The notes under the pieces: model-generated
Database searches by the model: none
Told to the model about the DNA's origin: nothing
Seen by the model: the letters and a program-made list of their open reading frames with translations, nothing else
Assembly: GCA_964539305.1 (NCBI GenBank)
Contig: CAZIIM010000017.1
Location: forward strand, 1-40,256
DNA: 40,256 bases
Direction of reading: 5' to 3'
Source of the DNA: CAZNUM01 sp964539305
GTDB lineage: Bacteria; Fidelibacterota; Marinisomatia; Marinisomatales; TCS55
Program-made: the position numbers and the translations under genes
Shown: in pieces, positions 16,762 through 25,295 of the stretch
Numbering within the stretch: position 1 is the first letter of the stretch
How the letters are laid out: each line of letters starts with the position of its first letter

Positions 16762-17580
16762 ATGAATGCGTTTTATACAGAACTGAAAGCCCTCCGGGAA
16801 AGCCAAAATATCGAACTGGAAGAAATCCAGACCAGAACCAAGATTAATCTGGAATATCTGGAAGCGATTGAATCGGGCCAGTTTTCCGTCCTCCCCCTGA
16901 CGTACATGCGACTGTTCCTCAAGGCCTACTGCCTGGAGATTGGTGCGGATCCGGAGGAGGCGCTCACCAACCTTGAAATGTACCTCGGCATTGAACCGGA
17001 AGAGGAAGAAACCGCACCGGCGGATGAGTCAGAACCCGAAGCACCCCTTGCGGAAAAACCCAATCTCAGCCTTCGCCGTACCCCGAAACTGATCCGGACG
17101 GACTTAATCAAGGGAACGGTACTGGTGATTGTGGCCATTTTCGCCATCTATATTATCCGAGTTATTAATTCAGAATCGGCATCCGTAACACTGAGCGAAG
17201 ATTATTATTCGCAGTTTCTGGATGAAGGGGCCATCACAGATGTGGACCTGACAAATAATTACGATTTGTTAACCAACAATATTGAAAAGTTTGAAGCCCG
17301 GCCTCCCCTGAATGTTAAAATCACCACCTCCCAGCGGGTCTGGTATAAAGTAGTCCCCGATTCCTCCAACCCGGTGGAGGATGTCCTGGCGCCCGGAGAT
17401 AACCGCCTCCACGGATTCCAATCCTCAATTTCCTTCCTGTTTAATCATACGGAGGGTGTTAATCTTTACTTGAATGGAAAGCCGGTAAAAAACTTCAATA
17501 ACAGCGATAGCCCCGTTCAGGTCTCTTTCCTCTCCGACCCTGGTACCGTCAATATCCGGCGTTACGTCCCCAAGAACTAG
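16762..17580 (+). CDS. rodZ: RodZ-like cytoskeletal membrane protein
   Basis: RodZ links the MreB cytoskeleton to the elongation machinery at the inner membrane. This 272-residue protein has the same plan. A Cro-like helix-turn-helix domain is at residues 4-75 (LKALRESQNIELEEIQTRTK and YLEAIESGQF). An acidic linker follows, then one membrane helix (about 117-134) and a periplasmic beta domain of the DUF4115 type (about 175-272). An AGCGG/GGCGGAA-like ribosome-binding sequence precedes the ATG. The gene sits just upstream of the dcw cluster, a sensible place for a shape determinant. A plain membrane-bound regulator with the same layout cannot be ruled out. Confidence 0.8.
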   Translation: MNAFYTELKALRESQNIELEEIQTRTKINLEYLEAIESGQFSVLPLTYMRLFLKAYCLEIGADPEEALTNLEMYLGIEPEEEETAPADESEPEAPLAEKPNLSLRRTPKLIRTDLIKGTVLVIVAIFAIYIIRVINSESASVTLSEDYYSQFLDEGAITDVDLTNNYDLLTNNIEKFEARPPLNVKITTSQRVWYKVVPDSSNPVEDVLAPGDNRLHGFQSSISFLFNHTEGVNLYLNGKPVKNFNNSDSPVQVSFLSDPGTVNIRRYVPKN

Positions 17581-17657
17581 AACCCCGACCTTAAAGTAAT
17601 CGCTTAGATCCCAACCCCCATCTCAAAGGATATCTTTAAATTTTTCAAAAAAATTTA

Positions 17658-17703
17658 TTGACTCCAGTGGGTGCCTGTAAATACATTGTGGGTAGTTGTG
17701 GGT
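17658..17703 (+). promoter_or_regulatory. mraZ promoter with three MraZ-type TGGGT boxes
   Basis: TTGACT at 17658-17663 and TACATT at 17682-17687, 18 bases apart, form a plausible sigma-70 promoter. TGGGT occurs at 17668, 17689 and 17699: one box inside the spacer and two just after the -10. The last two are 10 bases apart (TGGGT-N5-TGGGT), the spacing known for MraZ operators, and the first is 21 bases further up. MraZ, the first gene downstream, would repress its own operon here. Confidence 0.7.
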
Positions 17704-17729
17704 AATTTTCCCTTATCATTTTAGGTGAC

Positions 17730-18194
17730 ATGACCGTAAATCAAAATACATTTACCGGGGAATTTTCATATTCCATCGATGCCAAAGGCCGGGTGAACAT
17801 ACCGGCTAAATTCCGGCAGGTCCTCTCCGCCGATAACGAACGGACGTTTGTAGTGACCAAAGGCCTGGACCCCTGCGTCTGGGTCTATCCGGCGGTGAAC
17901 TGGAAGTCGATTGAAGACGGGCTTAAACATCTTTCGTCTATTTCGGCCACAAACCGGGCCTTCATCAGAAATACGGTTCGGTACGCTTCTGCCGTCCAGT
18001 ATGATAAACAGGGTCGCATTCCACTGACCCCCTACCTAATTGAACACGCCCAACTGGATAAGGATGTTATTATTATCGGGATGGTAAATAAAATTGAAAT
18101 CTGGAATCCGGAGGTCTTGAAAAAATTTGAACAGCAGGCACGCGATATTGATCCTGAAACCTATGATGAACTCGCAAATCAAATCATACTTTAA
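17730..18194 (+). CDS. mraZ: Transcriptional regulator MraZ
   Basis: MraZ is the conserved first gene of dcw clusters and represses or tunes it by binding TGGG repeats as a ring-shaped oligomer. The 154 residues hold two AbrB-like swapped-hairpin halves. Each carries the family DxxxR pattern: SIDAKGRVNIP near residue 16 and QYDKQGRIPLT near 91. An AGGTGA ribosome-binding sequence sits five bases before the ATG. Three TGGGT boxes lie just upstream. Its TAA overlaps the rsmH ATG by one base (TAATG). Confidence 0.97.
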   Translation: MTVNQNTFTGEFSYSIDAKGRVNIPAKFRQVLSADNERTFVVTKGLDPCVWVYPAVNWKSIEDGLKHLSSISATNRAFIRNTVRYASAVQYDKQGRIPLTPYLIEHAQLDKDVIIIGMVNKIEIWNPEVLKKFEQQARDIDPETYDELANQIIL

Positions 18195-19093
18195 TGGACC
18201 CGGTATCGCGACAGGAACCGGTTGGAACCCACATTCCTGTTATGCTGCCGGAAGTATTGAACTATCTCAATGTCCAGCCCGAGGGTATCTATCTGGACGG
18301 AACCGTCGGTGCTGGAGGGCACGCCACGCCTATACTGGATCAACTCTCTGGCCAAGGGAAGTTGATCTGCATTGATCGGGATGCGGAGGCACTGGAAATC
18401 TGTAAAACCAAATTCAGTGCCTCTGCACGACTTTTTTCACTCCACCACGCCCCCTACGACACTTTTCCCCGGATCCTTTCAAAGCTGGGAATTCCCCAAG
18501 TGAACGGGATTCTGCTAGACTTGGGCCTGTCCTCATTACAGCTTAATTCCGCCTCCCGAGGATTCTCCTTCCAGACTTCCGGTCCTCTGGACATGCGGTT
18601 TGACCCAACTACCGGCATCCCGGTGGATCAGTGGATCCGTACTGTTTCTGAAAGAAAGCTGGCTGAAGTGATCCGCGATTATGGTGAGGAATTCCGGGCC
18701 AGGGCCATCGCCCACTCTATTAAAACAGGTCCACCTGTTCATACCACCGAAGCATTGAAAGAAGCCATCCGCCGCAGTACACCTCCCCGCCATCGGGAGA
18801 AAACCCTGGCACGGGTTTTTCAGGCCCTGCGTATCGTGGTGAACCAGGAACTGGAACACCTGAAAAAATTTCTGGACCAGTTTATTCAATATCTGGCGCC
18901 GGCCGGCAGGATTGTAATCATCTCCTACCATTCCCTGGAAGATCGCCTGGTAAAACAAAAATTCAGGGCTCTGGCTCAGGGTGGTTCACTTCAGATTCTG
19001 ACCCGGAAACCTCTGTCTCCTTCGCCCGAGGAGCAGCAGGCCAATCGGCGTTCCCGAAGCGCCAAACTCAGGGCAGCGGAGAAAACCTCATGA
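18194..19093 (+). CDS. rsmH: 16S rRNA (cytosine(1402)-N(4))-methyltransferase RsmH
   Basis: RsmH (MraW) methylates N4 of C1402 in the ribosomal P site, using S-adenosylmethionine. The protein has 299 residues, within the usual 300-315. It begins with the family segment THIPVMLPEVLNYL. The SAM-binding loop DGTVGAGGHA is at 35-44, LLDLGLSSLQL near 110 and ISYHSLEDRLVKQKF near 245. The C-terminus RRSRSAKLRAAEK is the conserved end. It overlaps mraZ by one base and ftsL by four, placing it firmly in the dcw operon. Confidence 0.97.
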   Translation: MDPVSRQEPVGTHIPVMLPEVLNYLNVQPEGIYLDGTVGAGGHATPILDQLSGQGKLICIDRDAEALEICKTKFSASARLFSLHHAPYDTFPRILSKLGIPQVNGILLDLGLSSLQLNSASRGFSFQTSGPLDMRFDPTTGIPVDQWIRTVSERKLAEVIRDYGEEFRARAIAHSIKTGPPVHTTEALKEAIRRSTPPRHREKTLARVFQALRIVVNQELEHLKKFLDQFIQYLAPAGRIVIISYHSLEDRLVKQKFRALAQGGSLQILTRKPLSPSPEEQQANRRSRSAKLRAAEKTS

Positions 19094-19431
19094 GCGGTAG
19101 AAAAAAAATCAGAAGACGATCAAAGAAACAGAAAGAATTATTCCAGACATTGGTTTTTTTCTTTACCACGATTCTTTCCATTGCCGGGCTCATTGTTTAT
19201 CTCTGGATCTACACCGAGGTGGACGAGACGCTCATGGCACTCAACCTTCAAAATCAAATGACAAAGGAACTGGCCAACTCGATTAAAGAATTAAAAATCG
19301 ATATTGCACAACTGGAACGGGTGGACCGTCTCACCTCGGTGGCCCGGAAGGAACTGGGCATGGTGGTTTCACAACCGGAAACGCTCGTGATTTATGTAGA
19401 CCCTGACCTGCTGGTGGAGAACCTTGACTAA
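19090..19431 (+). CDS. ftsL: FtsL-like cell division protein
   Basis: A 113-residue bitopic protein with a strongly basic cytoplasmic N-terminus (KKIRRRSKKQKE), one membrane helix (about 18-41) and a short periplasmic coiled coil (about 50-95). FtsL has little sequence conservation; the call rests on this topology, the size and the invariant position between rsmH and ftsI. FtsL joins FtsB and FtsQ in the complex that activates FtsWI septal synthesis. The ending, with ARKELGMVV, matches the usual FtsL C-terminal motif. Confidence 0.88.
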   Translation: MSGRKKIRRRSKKQKELFQTLVFFFTTILSIAGLIVYLWIYTEVDETLMALNLQNQMTKELANSIKELKIDIAQLERVDRLTSVARKELGMVVSQPETLVIYVDPDLLVENLD

Positions 19432-21409
19432 GACCTATCTTAAATACCGCTCCCGGATAACCATTCTTTCCGGACTGATTATTTTTGCCTGGGTCGGTCT
19501 TTCCGCCCGTCTGTTCCAGATCATGGTCCTCAACAGTGACCTCTATCGCCAGCAGGGATTTCAGCAGGGTCAGCGTCAGGAAGTCCTGCCCTACGTTCGG
19601 GGAAATATTTATGACCGGAAAAATGTGCCCCTCACACGGAACATTATTCACTATACCCTCTCGGCTCACCCGGATAAAGTGGAAGACAAAACCGCCCTGG
19701 CCACAGCCATTAGTACCTGGACCAAACGGGATCCGGAATATTACTTGAAAAAGCTGAATCGAAGCGGACGTTTTGTACACCTGGAACGAAATTTAAGCCG
19801 GAAATATATTGGTGGACTCCTGGAAGATCCGCCACCAGGATTAATTATTAAACGGAAATCCAGCCGGTCTTATCCCCACGGTTCCATCGCCTCCCAGATC
19901 CTCGGTTTTACGGACGTGGACGATCTGGGAATCACGGGGATTGAAAAACAGTACAATCGCTATTTACAAGGTAAACCGGGCTGGGTGGTAAAGCAGTTGA
20001 ACGGTCGCGGCAGCACCAGTTTAAAAAACAACTACCCCATGAAACTGCCCATCGATGGTTCCAATATCCAATTAACCATCGATCTGGATTATCAATCGAT
20101 TCTTCAGGAGGAAATGGAACGCCGGGTAGCGGAAACGGGTGCGAAAGGTGCACTTGGAATCCTTATGAATCCCCAGACCGGTGCCATTCTGGCAATGGCT
20201 TCCATTCCCGACTATAATCCCAATCGTCCAGGTGACTACCCCGTCGAAAACCAGCGCAACCGGGTTATTACGGACCAGTTTGAGCCGGGTTCATCCTTTA
20301 AAATAGTAACAGCCACTGCCGCTCTCGCGAACCATGTGGTGACCTTCCAGGATGAATTTAATTGCGAGGGAGGTGCTATTACTATCGCCGGTAAAACCAT
20401 TACGGATCACGAAGAATTTGATCTACTCACCTTCCCTCAGATTATCGCTCAATCCAGCAACGTGGGGACCATTAAAGTCGCCCGCCTTTTAGGGAAACAA
20501 TCCCTCTATCGCATGGCCCGTGATTATGGATTCGGAACCACCTGCGGTATGGATTTACCCGGGGAAGCCAGAGGTACCCTGAGGCACCCGGATGACTGGA
20601 GTGAAATTTCACTGGCCGAGGTGGCCATTGGTTATGAAGTGGGTGTAACTGCGCTTCAACTGGCGACAGCTTATTCCGCCATCGCCAACGGCGGTTTTCT
20701 CATGAAGCCTCACTCGATTAAACAGGTTCGCGCCTCCAGCGGAGAGATTCTGTTAACCGAAAAACCGGAAGTGATTCGAAAAGTGGCGGATAAAGCCGTC
20801 ATGGACAAGGTGAAGGAGATATTGGTTCAGGTGGTTCAGAATGGAACCGGGACAAAAGCAGCCATCAAGGGTTGGTCCGTGGCTGGTAAAACCGGCACAG
20901 CCCACAAGTTTATCGACGGCTCCTATGCGGACAAGAAATTCATTTCGGACTTCGCCGGATTTTTCCCGGCTGAAAACCCCCAGATTGTAGGCGTTTTTGT
21001 CCTGGATGAACCACGGGTGGGGCTGCATTGGGGTGGGCAGGGCGCCGCACCCCTTTTCCGGCGCGTCATGGAACGAATCATTAACCTGGATGATTCCATT
21101 TATCTGCAACCGCCGACCAAAAAAGAAGTACCCAAAAATTTAATCTTTGCCTCCAATCAGGCAACAACAGGGTCTGATCAGGGATTGACCCGACTGGCAA
21201 CCGTTGCTTCCGTTTCATCACCGACCTATACGGACGGTTATACTTTCGTCCCTGAGGTACGCGGTATGAGCATTCGCAAAGCGAAACAAGTGCTCTTAAA
21301 AGCGGGACTCCGTGTACAGTTTTCCGGCTCGGGTCGGGTCGTCTGGCAGAGCCCTCCCCCGGGAACAAAAAGTATGCCCGGATCTTTATGCACTATAGGG
21401 CTGAAATGA
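19424..21409 (+). CDS. ftsI: Septal peptidoglycan transpeptidase FtsI (PBP3) with one PASTA domain
   Basis: A class B penicillin-binding protein of 661 residues that cross-links septal peptidoglycan with FtsW. A membrane anchor is at about 12-33, then the pedestal domain. The transpeptidase has all three motifs: S290-SFK293, S344-SN346 and K489-TGT492. A single PASTA domain covers about 605-661 (FVPEVRGMSIRKAKQVLLKAG); such domains are found in FtsI of Bacteroidota and in some Firmicutes relatives. The start appears to be TTG at 19424, overlapping ftsL by eight bases. No ATG or GTG exists before the membrane anchor ends. Confidence 0.95.
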   Translation: MTKTYLKYRSRITILSGLIIFAWVGLSARLFQIMVLNSDLYRQQGFQQGQRQEVLPYVRGNIYDRKNVPLTRNIIHYTLSAHPDKVEDKTALATAISTWTKRDPEYYLKKLNRSGRFVHLERNLSRKYIGGLLEDPPPGLIIKRKSSRSYPHGSIASQILGFTDVDDLGITGIEKQYNRYLQGKPGWVVKQLNGRGSTSLKNNYPMKLPIDGSNIQLTIDLDYQSILQEEMERRVAETGAKGALGILMNPQTGAILAMASIPDYNPNRPGDYPVENQRNRVITDQFEPGSSFKIVTATAALANHVVTFQDEFNCEGGAITIAGKTITDHEEFDLLTFPQIIAQSSNVGTIKVARLLGKQSLYRMARDYGFGTTCGMDLPGEARGTLRHPDDWSEISLAEVAIGYEVGVTALQLATAYSAIANGGFLMKPHSIKQVRASSGEILLTEKPEVIRKVADKAVMDKVKEILVQVVQNGTGTKAAIKGWSVAGKTGTAHKFIDGSYADKKFISDFAGFFPAENPQIVGVFVLDEPRVGLHWGGQGAAPLFRRVMERIINLDDSIYLQPPTKKEVPKNLIFASNQATTGSDQGLTRLATVASVSSPTYTDGYTFVPEVRGMSIRKAKQVLLKAGLRVQFSGSGRVVWQSPPPGTKSMPGSLCTIGLK

Positions 21410-21410
21410 G

Positions 21411-22862
21411 ATGAAACTGAAGCAACTCGTATCCGGATTTTATCCTGACATCGATTCATTGCCTGAAATCGAAGTCACCGGTTTAACCACCCGGGCAGAT
21501 TCCATCACCCCGGGCCAGGTTTTCATTGCAATCAAAGGGACCCAGGCGGACGGTCACGACTATATCTCCACAGCGATCCGAAAGGGTGCTGCAGCCATTG
21601 TTTCCAACGGCCGCGATCTGGGGCCCATAAAAATTCCCCAAATCAAAGTGACCAATCCGCGCCAAGCGGCTTCCCGCTCAGCGGCAGAATTCTACCGTTT
21701 TCCCTCCAGGGAAATGACGGTTGTTGGTATTACCGGTACCAACGGGAAAACGACCGTTGCTTCTCTTCTGAAGTCCATTTTTGACGGGGCGGGTCTGAAA
21801 GCCGCACAGATGGGAACCCTGGGGATCATTGCCGAAGGATACCCCGCCAGAAAAACACTCACTACCCTGGGACCCATTCAACTCCAGCGAACCCTGCGAA
21901 GCCTGAAAGACGATGGTTTTACCCACATTGTGATGGAAGTGTCTTCCCATGCCCTGGATCAATTCAGGGTCGCTGATGTGGATTTCAACTCAGCCGTATT
22001 CACAAACCTGACCCCCGAACACCTGGATTATCACGAATCCATGGAAGCTTATTTTCATGCCAAGCTGCGGCTGTTTAAACAATTACCCATTACAGCCACG
22101 GCTGTAATTCATATCGACAATGAATACGGTCCAAAAATTATTTCCGAATGCACATCCCCTGCTCTCACGACCTCCATGGAAGGGGATGCAGATGTTCACT
22201 ATTCAGATTTGAGAACCAGCCTGGAAGGCATCCAGGGGCAGATTGTGGCCGGAGAACAATCCATTCAAGTGGATTCATCGCTCATTGGACAATTTAACGT
22301 GGAAAATATCCTTTCAGCCGCCACAGCGGCTCTATCAGTGGGTATCTCTATTGGCGCCATTGAAGAAGGAATTAAGTCTTGTTCAACGATTCCGGGCCGT
22401 ATGGAAGTTTTTTCCCTCCCTTCCGGCGGGAAAGTGGTGGTGGATTATGCCCACACGCCCGATGCTTACGAAAAAGTGCTCTCCACCATTTCAAAAATGA
22501 AACCCATCAAAGGCCGGCTGACCGTTTTATTTGGGTGCGGAGGCGACCGGGATGCTTCCAAACGACCGGTCATGGCCCACATCGCCGAGCACTATGCTGA
22601 TTGGTGTTTCATAACGCCTGACAACCCCCGCTTCGAAGATCTGGAAACCATCAATGCCGGAATTTTAAGCGGTTTTACGGGGCACGATTACGACGTCTAC
22701 CAGGATCGTGGTGCGGCCCTGAAACAAGCACTTGAAACCTGCAGTCTGGGTGACATTCTCGTTGTGTTAGGGAAAGGGCGGGAAGATTACCAGGATATTC
22801 GAGGGGAAAAGCACTATTATTCTGATTACGAAATGATTCAACGGTACTGTCATGCGGATTGA
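21411..22862 (+). CDS. murE: UDP-MurNAc-tripeptide ligase MurE (meso-DAP type)
   Basis: MurE adds the third stem residue to UDP-MurNAc-L-Ala-D-Glu in the cytoplasm. The ATP loop GTNGKTT is at residues 109-115. The carbamylated-lysine region and the HxxLD segment SSHALDQF follow. The specificity motif is DNPR at 404-407, which marks meso-diaminopimelate ligases, whereas lysine enzymes have other residues there. Length (483) is normal. It begins one base after the ftsI stop and overlaps murF by 11 bases. The window therefore predicts meso-DAP peptidoglycan. Confidence 0.97.
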   Translation: MKLKQLVSGFYPDIDSLPEIEVTGLTTRADSITPGQVFIAIKGTQADGHDYISTAIRKGAAAIVSNGRDLGPIKIPQIKVTNPRQAASRSAAEFYRFPSREMTVVGITGTNGKTTVASLLKSIFDGAGLKAAQMGTLGIIAEGYPARKTLTTLGPIQLQRTLRSLKDDGFTHIVMEVSSHALDQFRVADVDFNSAVFTNLTPEHLDYHESMEAYFHAKLRLFKQLPITATAVIHIDNEYGPKIISECTSPALTTSMEGDADVHYSDLRTSLEGIQGQIVAGEQSIQVDSSLIGQFNVENILSAATAALSVGISIGAIEEGIKSCSTIPGRMEVFSLPSGGKVVVDYAHTPDAYEKVLSTISKMKPIKGRLTVLFGCGGDRDASKRPVMAHIAEHYADWCFITPDNPRFEDLETINAGILSGFTGHDYDVYQDRGAALKQALETCSLGDILVVLGKGREDYQDIRGEKHYYSDYEMIQRYCHAD

Positions 22863-24192
22863 TCTACCCGACCCGCAATCCTTCCGGCATATTTTCAGGA
22901 GTCTATTCGGCGCTGAGCTGCCGTTGGAAGTGAATGGTCTGGCAACCGACAGCCGGGAAATCCAGCCGGGAGATGGTTACATTGCCCTTAAGGGAGAACG
23001 GGTGGACGGACATCAGTTTTTACCGGATGTGGAAGACAATGGCGCCAGTTTTGCCCTGGTTCAGAGAGTGAACGACGGAACTCATCTGCTCCAGGTGCCG
23101 GTTCCTGATCCGGTTAAGGCCCTAGGTCAGTTGGCACAGACCTGGAGAAACCAGTTTCAGTTACCGGTGATTGCCATTACCGGCTCCAACGGTAAAACAA
23201 CCACTAGGGAATTGATTCGACAAATGTTAGCCTCCAATTCAACCGTCCACAGTACCGAGGGCAATTTCAATACCTCCATCGGTCTGCCTCTAACCCTCTT
23301 GACCTTGACGGCAGATGATGATTACAGCGTGCTGGAGCTGGGTGCCAACCGTCCGGGGGATATTGCCGAATTATGTACCATCGCCCGACCCACCCACGGT
23401 TTGATTACCAACATCGCCCCCGCTCATCTGGAAGAGTTTGGTTCCGTTGAGGAGGTGGCCAAAACAAAGGGTGCTTTGTTCCGGTCCCTGACCGAGGGCG
23501 TTTCCTTCGTAAATCTCTCCGATCCAAGAATCAGGGTCATGGAGGTGCCCGGTGAAAAAATTACTTACGGCTTATCCCCCCAATGCGATTTCCCTGCCGA
23601 TATTCATGAAGAAACGGACGGTACCTACACTTTGACAATCGGCACTCAGGAATTAACAACCGGGTCCAGAAATATTGCATTCGCCATGAATGTTATTGCC
23701 GCTGTTACCGTGACCCGCACCTTTGGAATGGAATGGTCACAAATCCAGGACCAGATCCTGCAGTTTGAACCTCCCGTTGGACGCTGCCAGATCAGGCAAG
23801 GTCCGGGCTATACGGTTATTGATGACACCTACAACGCCAATCTGGAATCAACCCGGGCAGCCATTGACTATCTCCAGTCCTTTCATGGGAACGGACAACG
23901 TATTTTCGTGTTCGGTGACATGTTTGAGCTGGGTGATTCTTCATTTGAACAGCACCGCCTGGTGGGGGAAAAATGTAATGCGGCGCGCCTTTCGGCCGTC
24001 TTTACCATCGGGTCTGAATCCAGGGCTACGGAGGAACAGATTAAGGCAATCCCGGTCCATCAGCATTTTGAAGACAAAGAATCCCTGTTAAACACTCTGA
24101 AGGCTACCATTAAGGCCGGGGATAAAATCCTGGTGAAAGGCTCCCGGGGCATGAAAATGGAAACCATTGTGGAAGCGCTGGTGGAGGACTGA
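22852..24192 (+). CDS. murF: UDP-MurNAc-tripeptide:D-Ala-D-Ala ligase MurF
   Basis: MurF attaches the D-Ala-D-Ala dipeptide to give the finished UDP-MurNAc-pentapeptide. The P-loop GSNGKTTT is at residues 111-118. The N-terminal substrate domain keeps LATDSREIQPGD (30-41). The C-terminal domain has VIDDTYNANLES and VFGDMFELG, characteristic of MurF. Its 446 residues match the family. The ATG at 22852 lies inside the end of murE, and the TGA overlaps the mraY ATG by one base. No D-Ala-D-Ala ligase (ddl) gene is in the cluster, so it must be elsewhere. Confidence 0.97.
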   Translation: MRIDLPDPQSFRHIFRSLFGAELPLEVNGLATDSREIQPGDGYIALKGERVDGHQFLPDVEDNGASFALVQRVNDGTHLLQVPVPDPVKALGQLAQTWRNQFQLPVIAITGSNGKTTTRELIRQMLASNSTVHSTEGNFNTSIGLPLTLLTLTADDDYSVLELGANRPGDIAELCTIARPTHGLITNIAPAHLEEFGSVEEVAKTKGALFRSLTEGVSFVNLSDPRIRVMEVPGEKITYGLSPQCDFPADIHEETDGTYTLTIGTQELTTGSRNIAFAMNVIAAVTVTRTFGMEWSQIQDQILQFEPPVGRCQIRQGPGYTVIDDTYNANLESTRAAIDYLQSFHGNGQRIFVFGDMFELGDSSFEQHRLVGEKCNAARLSAVFTIGSESRATEEQIKAIPVHQHFEDKESLLNTLKATIKAGDKILVKGSRGMKMETIVEALVED

Positions 24193-25295
24193 TGCTCTAC
24201 CATTTCCTTTTTCCATTACGGGAACACTTCTCTCCGTTCAACCTGTTTCAGTACATTACTTTTCGCGCTTCCAGCGCCGCTATTCTGGCCCTGGTCATAA
24301 GCTTCGTTTTTGGCCCCTGGATCATCAGAAAATTACGCCAACACCAAATCGGCGAAGAAATACGGACAACGGGACCGGAATCTCACCAGCTTAAACGAGG
24401 TACACCAACCATGGGGGGGATTATTATCCTTCTGGCAATAATTCTCCCCACCCTCCTGCTGGCAAATCTGTCCAACACCTACATCCAGATCATGCTGGTG
24501 GCCATTACCTGGACAGGGCTGATCGGCTTTCTGGATGATTACCTTAAGGTGGTTCGCAAACTGGAAAAGGGGCTGGTCGCCCGCTACAAACTGATGGGGC
24601 AAATTATCCTGGGCATCATTATCAGCTTCTGGATCTATCAGACACCAGCCTTTGCCGATTTCAGAACCGTCACCTCTGTTCCCTTCCTGAAAAACGTGGA
24701 AATTGATTTTGGAATATTGTACCCCCTTCTGGTAATTCTGGTGGTCACAGGCACCTCCAACGCTGTTAATCTGACGGATGGACTGGACGGGCTGGCTGCC
24801 GGCCTGCTAGCAATTGCTTTTTCCGTCTTTGCGGCCATCGCCTATTTAAGTGGCCGGGTGGACTTTTCCGATTATTTAAACATTATTTATTTGCCCGGTG
24901 TTGGTGAACTCACCATTTTTGCCGCCGCAGCCGTGGGAGGCTGTGTGGGCTATCTCTGGTTCAATGCGGCCCCGGCAGAAGTCTTCATGGGCGACATTGG
25001 ATCCCTATCCACCGGCGCCGCCCTGGGAACACTGGCACTCCTCCTTAAAAAAGAAATCCTTCTCCTCATTATCGGTGGAATCTTTGTCGTCGAAGCCCTC
25101 TCTGTTATTTTTCAGGTTTCCTATTTTCGCTGGACCCGAAAAAAATCGGGATCCGGGAAACGGTTATTCCGGATGGCGCCCCTTCACCACCATTTTGAAT
25201 TAAAAGGCTGGCCCGAATCCCGCGTCGTCATCCGGTTCTGGATCATCGGCCTGCTCCTGGCTCTGTTTTCAATCACAACCTTTAAAATCCGATGA
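24192..25295 (+). CDS. mraY: Phospho-N-acetylmuramoyl-pentapeptide transferase MraY
   Basis: MraY moves phospho-MurNAc-pentapeptide to undecaprenyl phosphate, making lipid I at the inner membrane. The 367 residues form about ten membrane helices. Conserved cytoplasmic motifs are present: KRGTPTMGG, GFLDDYLK with the aspartate pair, NLTDGLDGLA, and near the end MAPLHHHFELKGWPE with the histidine triad. It starts within the murF stop (TGATG) and overlaps murD through ATGA. Confidence 0.97.
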   Translation: MLYHFLFPLREHFSPFNLFQYITFRASSAAILALVISFVFGPWIIRKLRQHQIGEEIRTTGPESHQLKRGTPTMGGIIILLAIILPTLLLANLSNTYIQIMLVAITWTGLIGFLDDYLKVVRKLEKGLVARYKLMGQIILGIIISFWIYQTPAFADFRTVTSVPFLKNVEIDFGILYPLLVILVVTGTSNAVNLTDGLDGLAAGLLAIAFSVFAAIAYLSGRVDFSDYLNIIYLPGVGELTIFAAAAVGGCVGYLWFNAAPAEVFMGDIGSLSTGAALGTLALLLKKEILLLIIGGIFVVEALSVIFQVSYFRWTRKKSGSGKRLFRMAPLHHHFELKGWPESRVVIRFWIIGLLLALFSITTFKIR

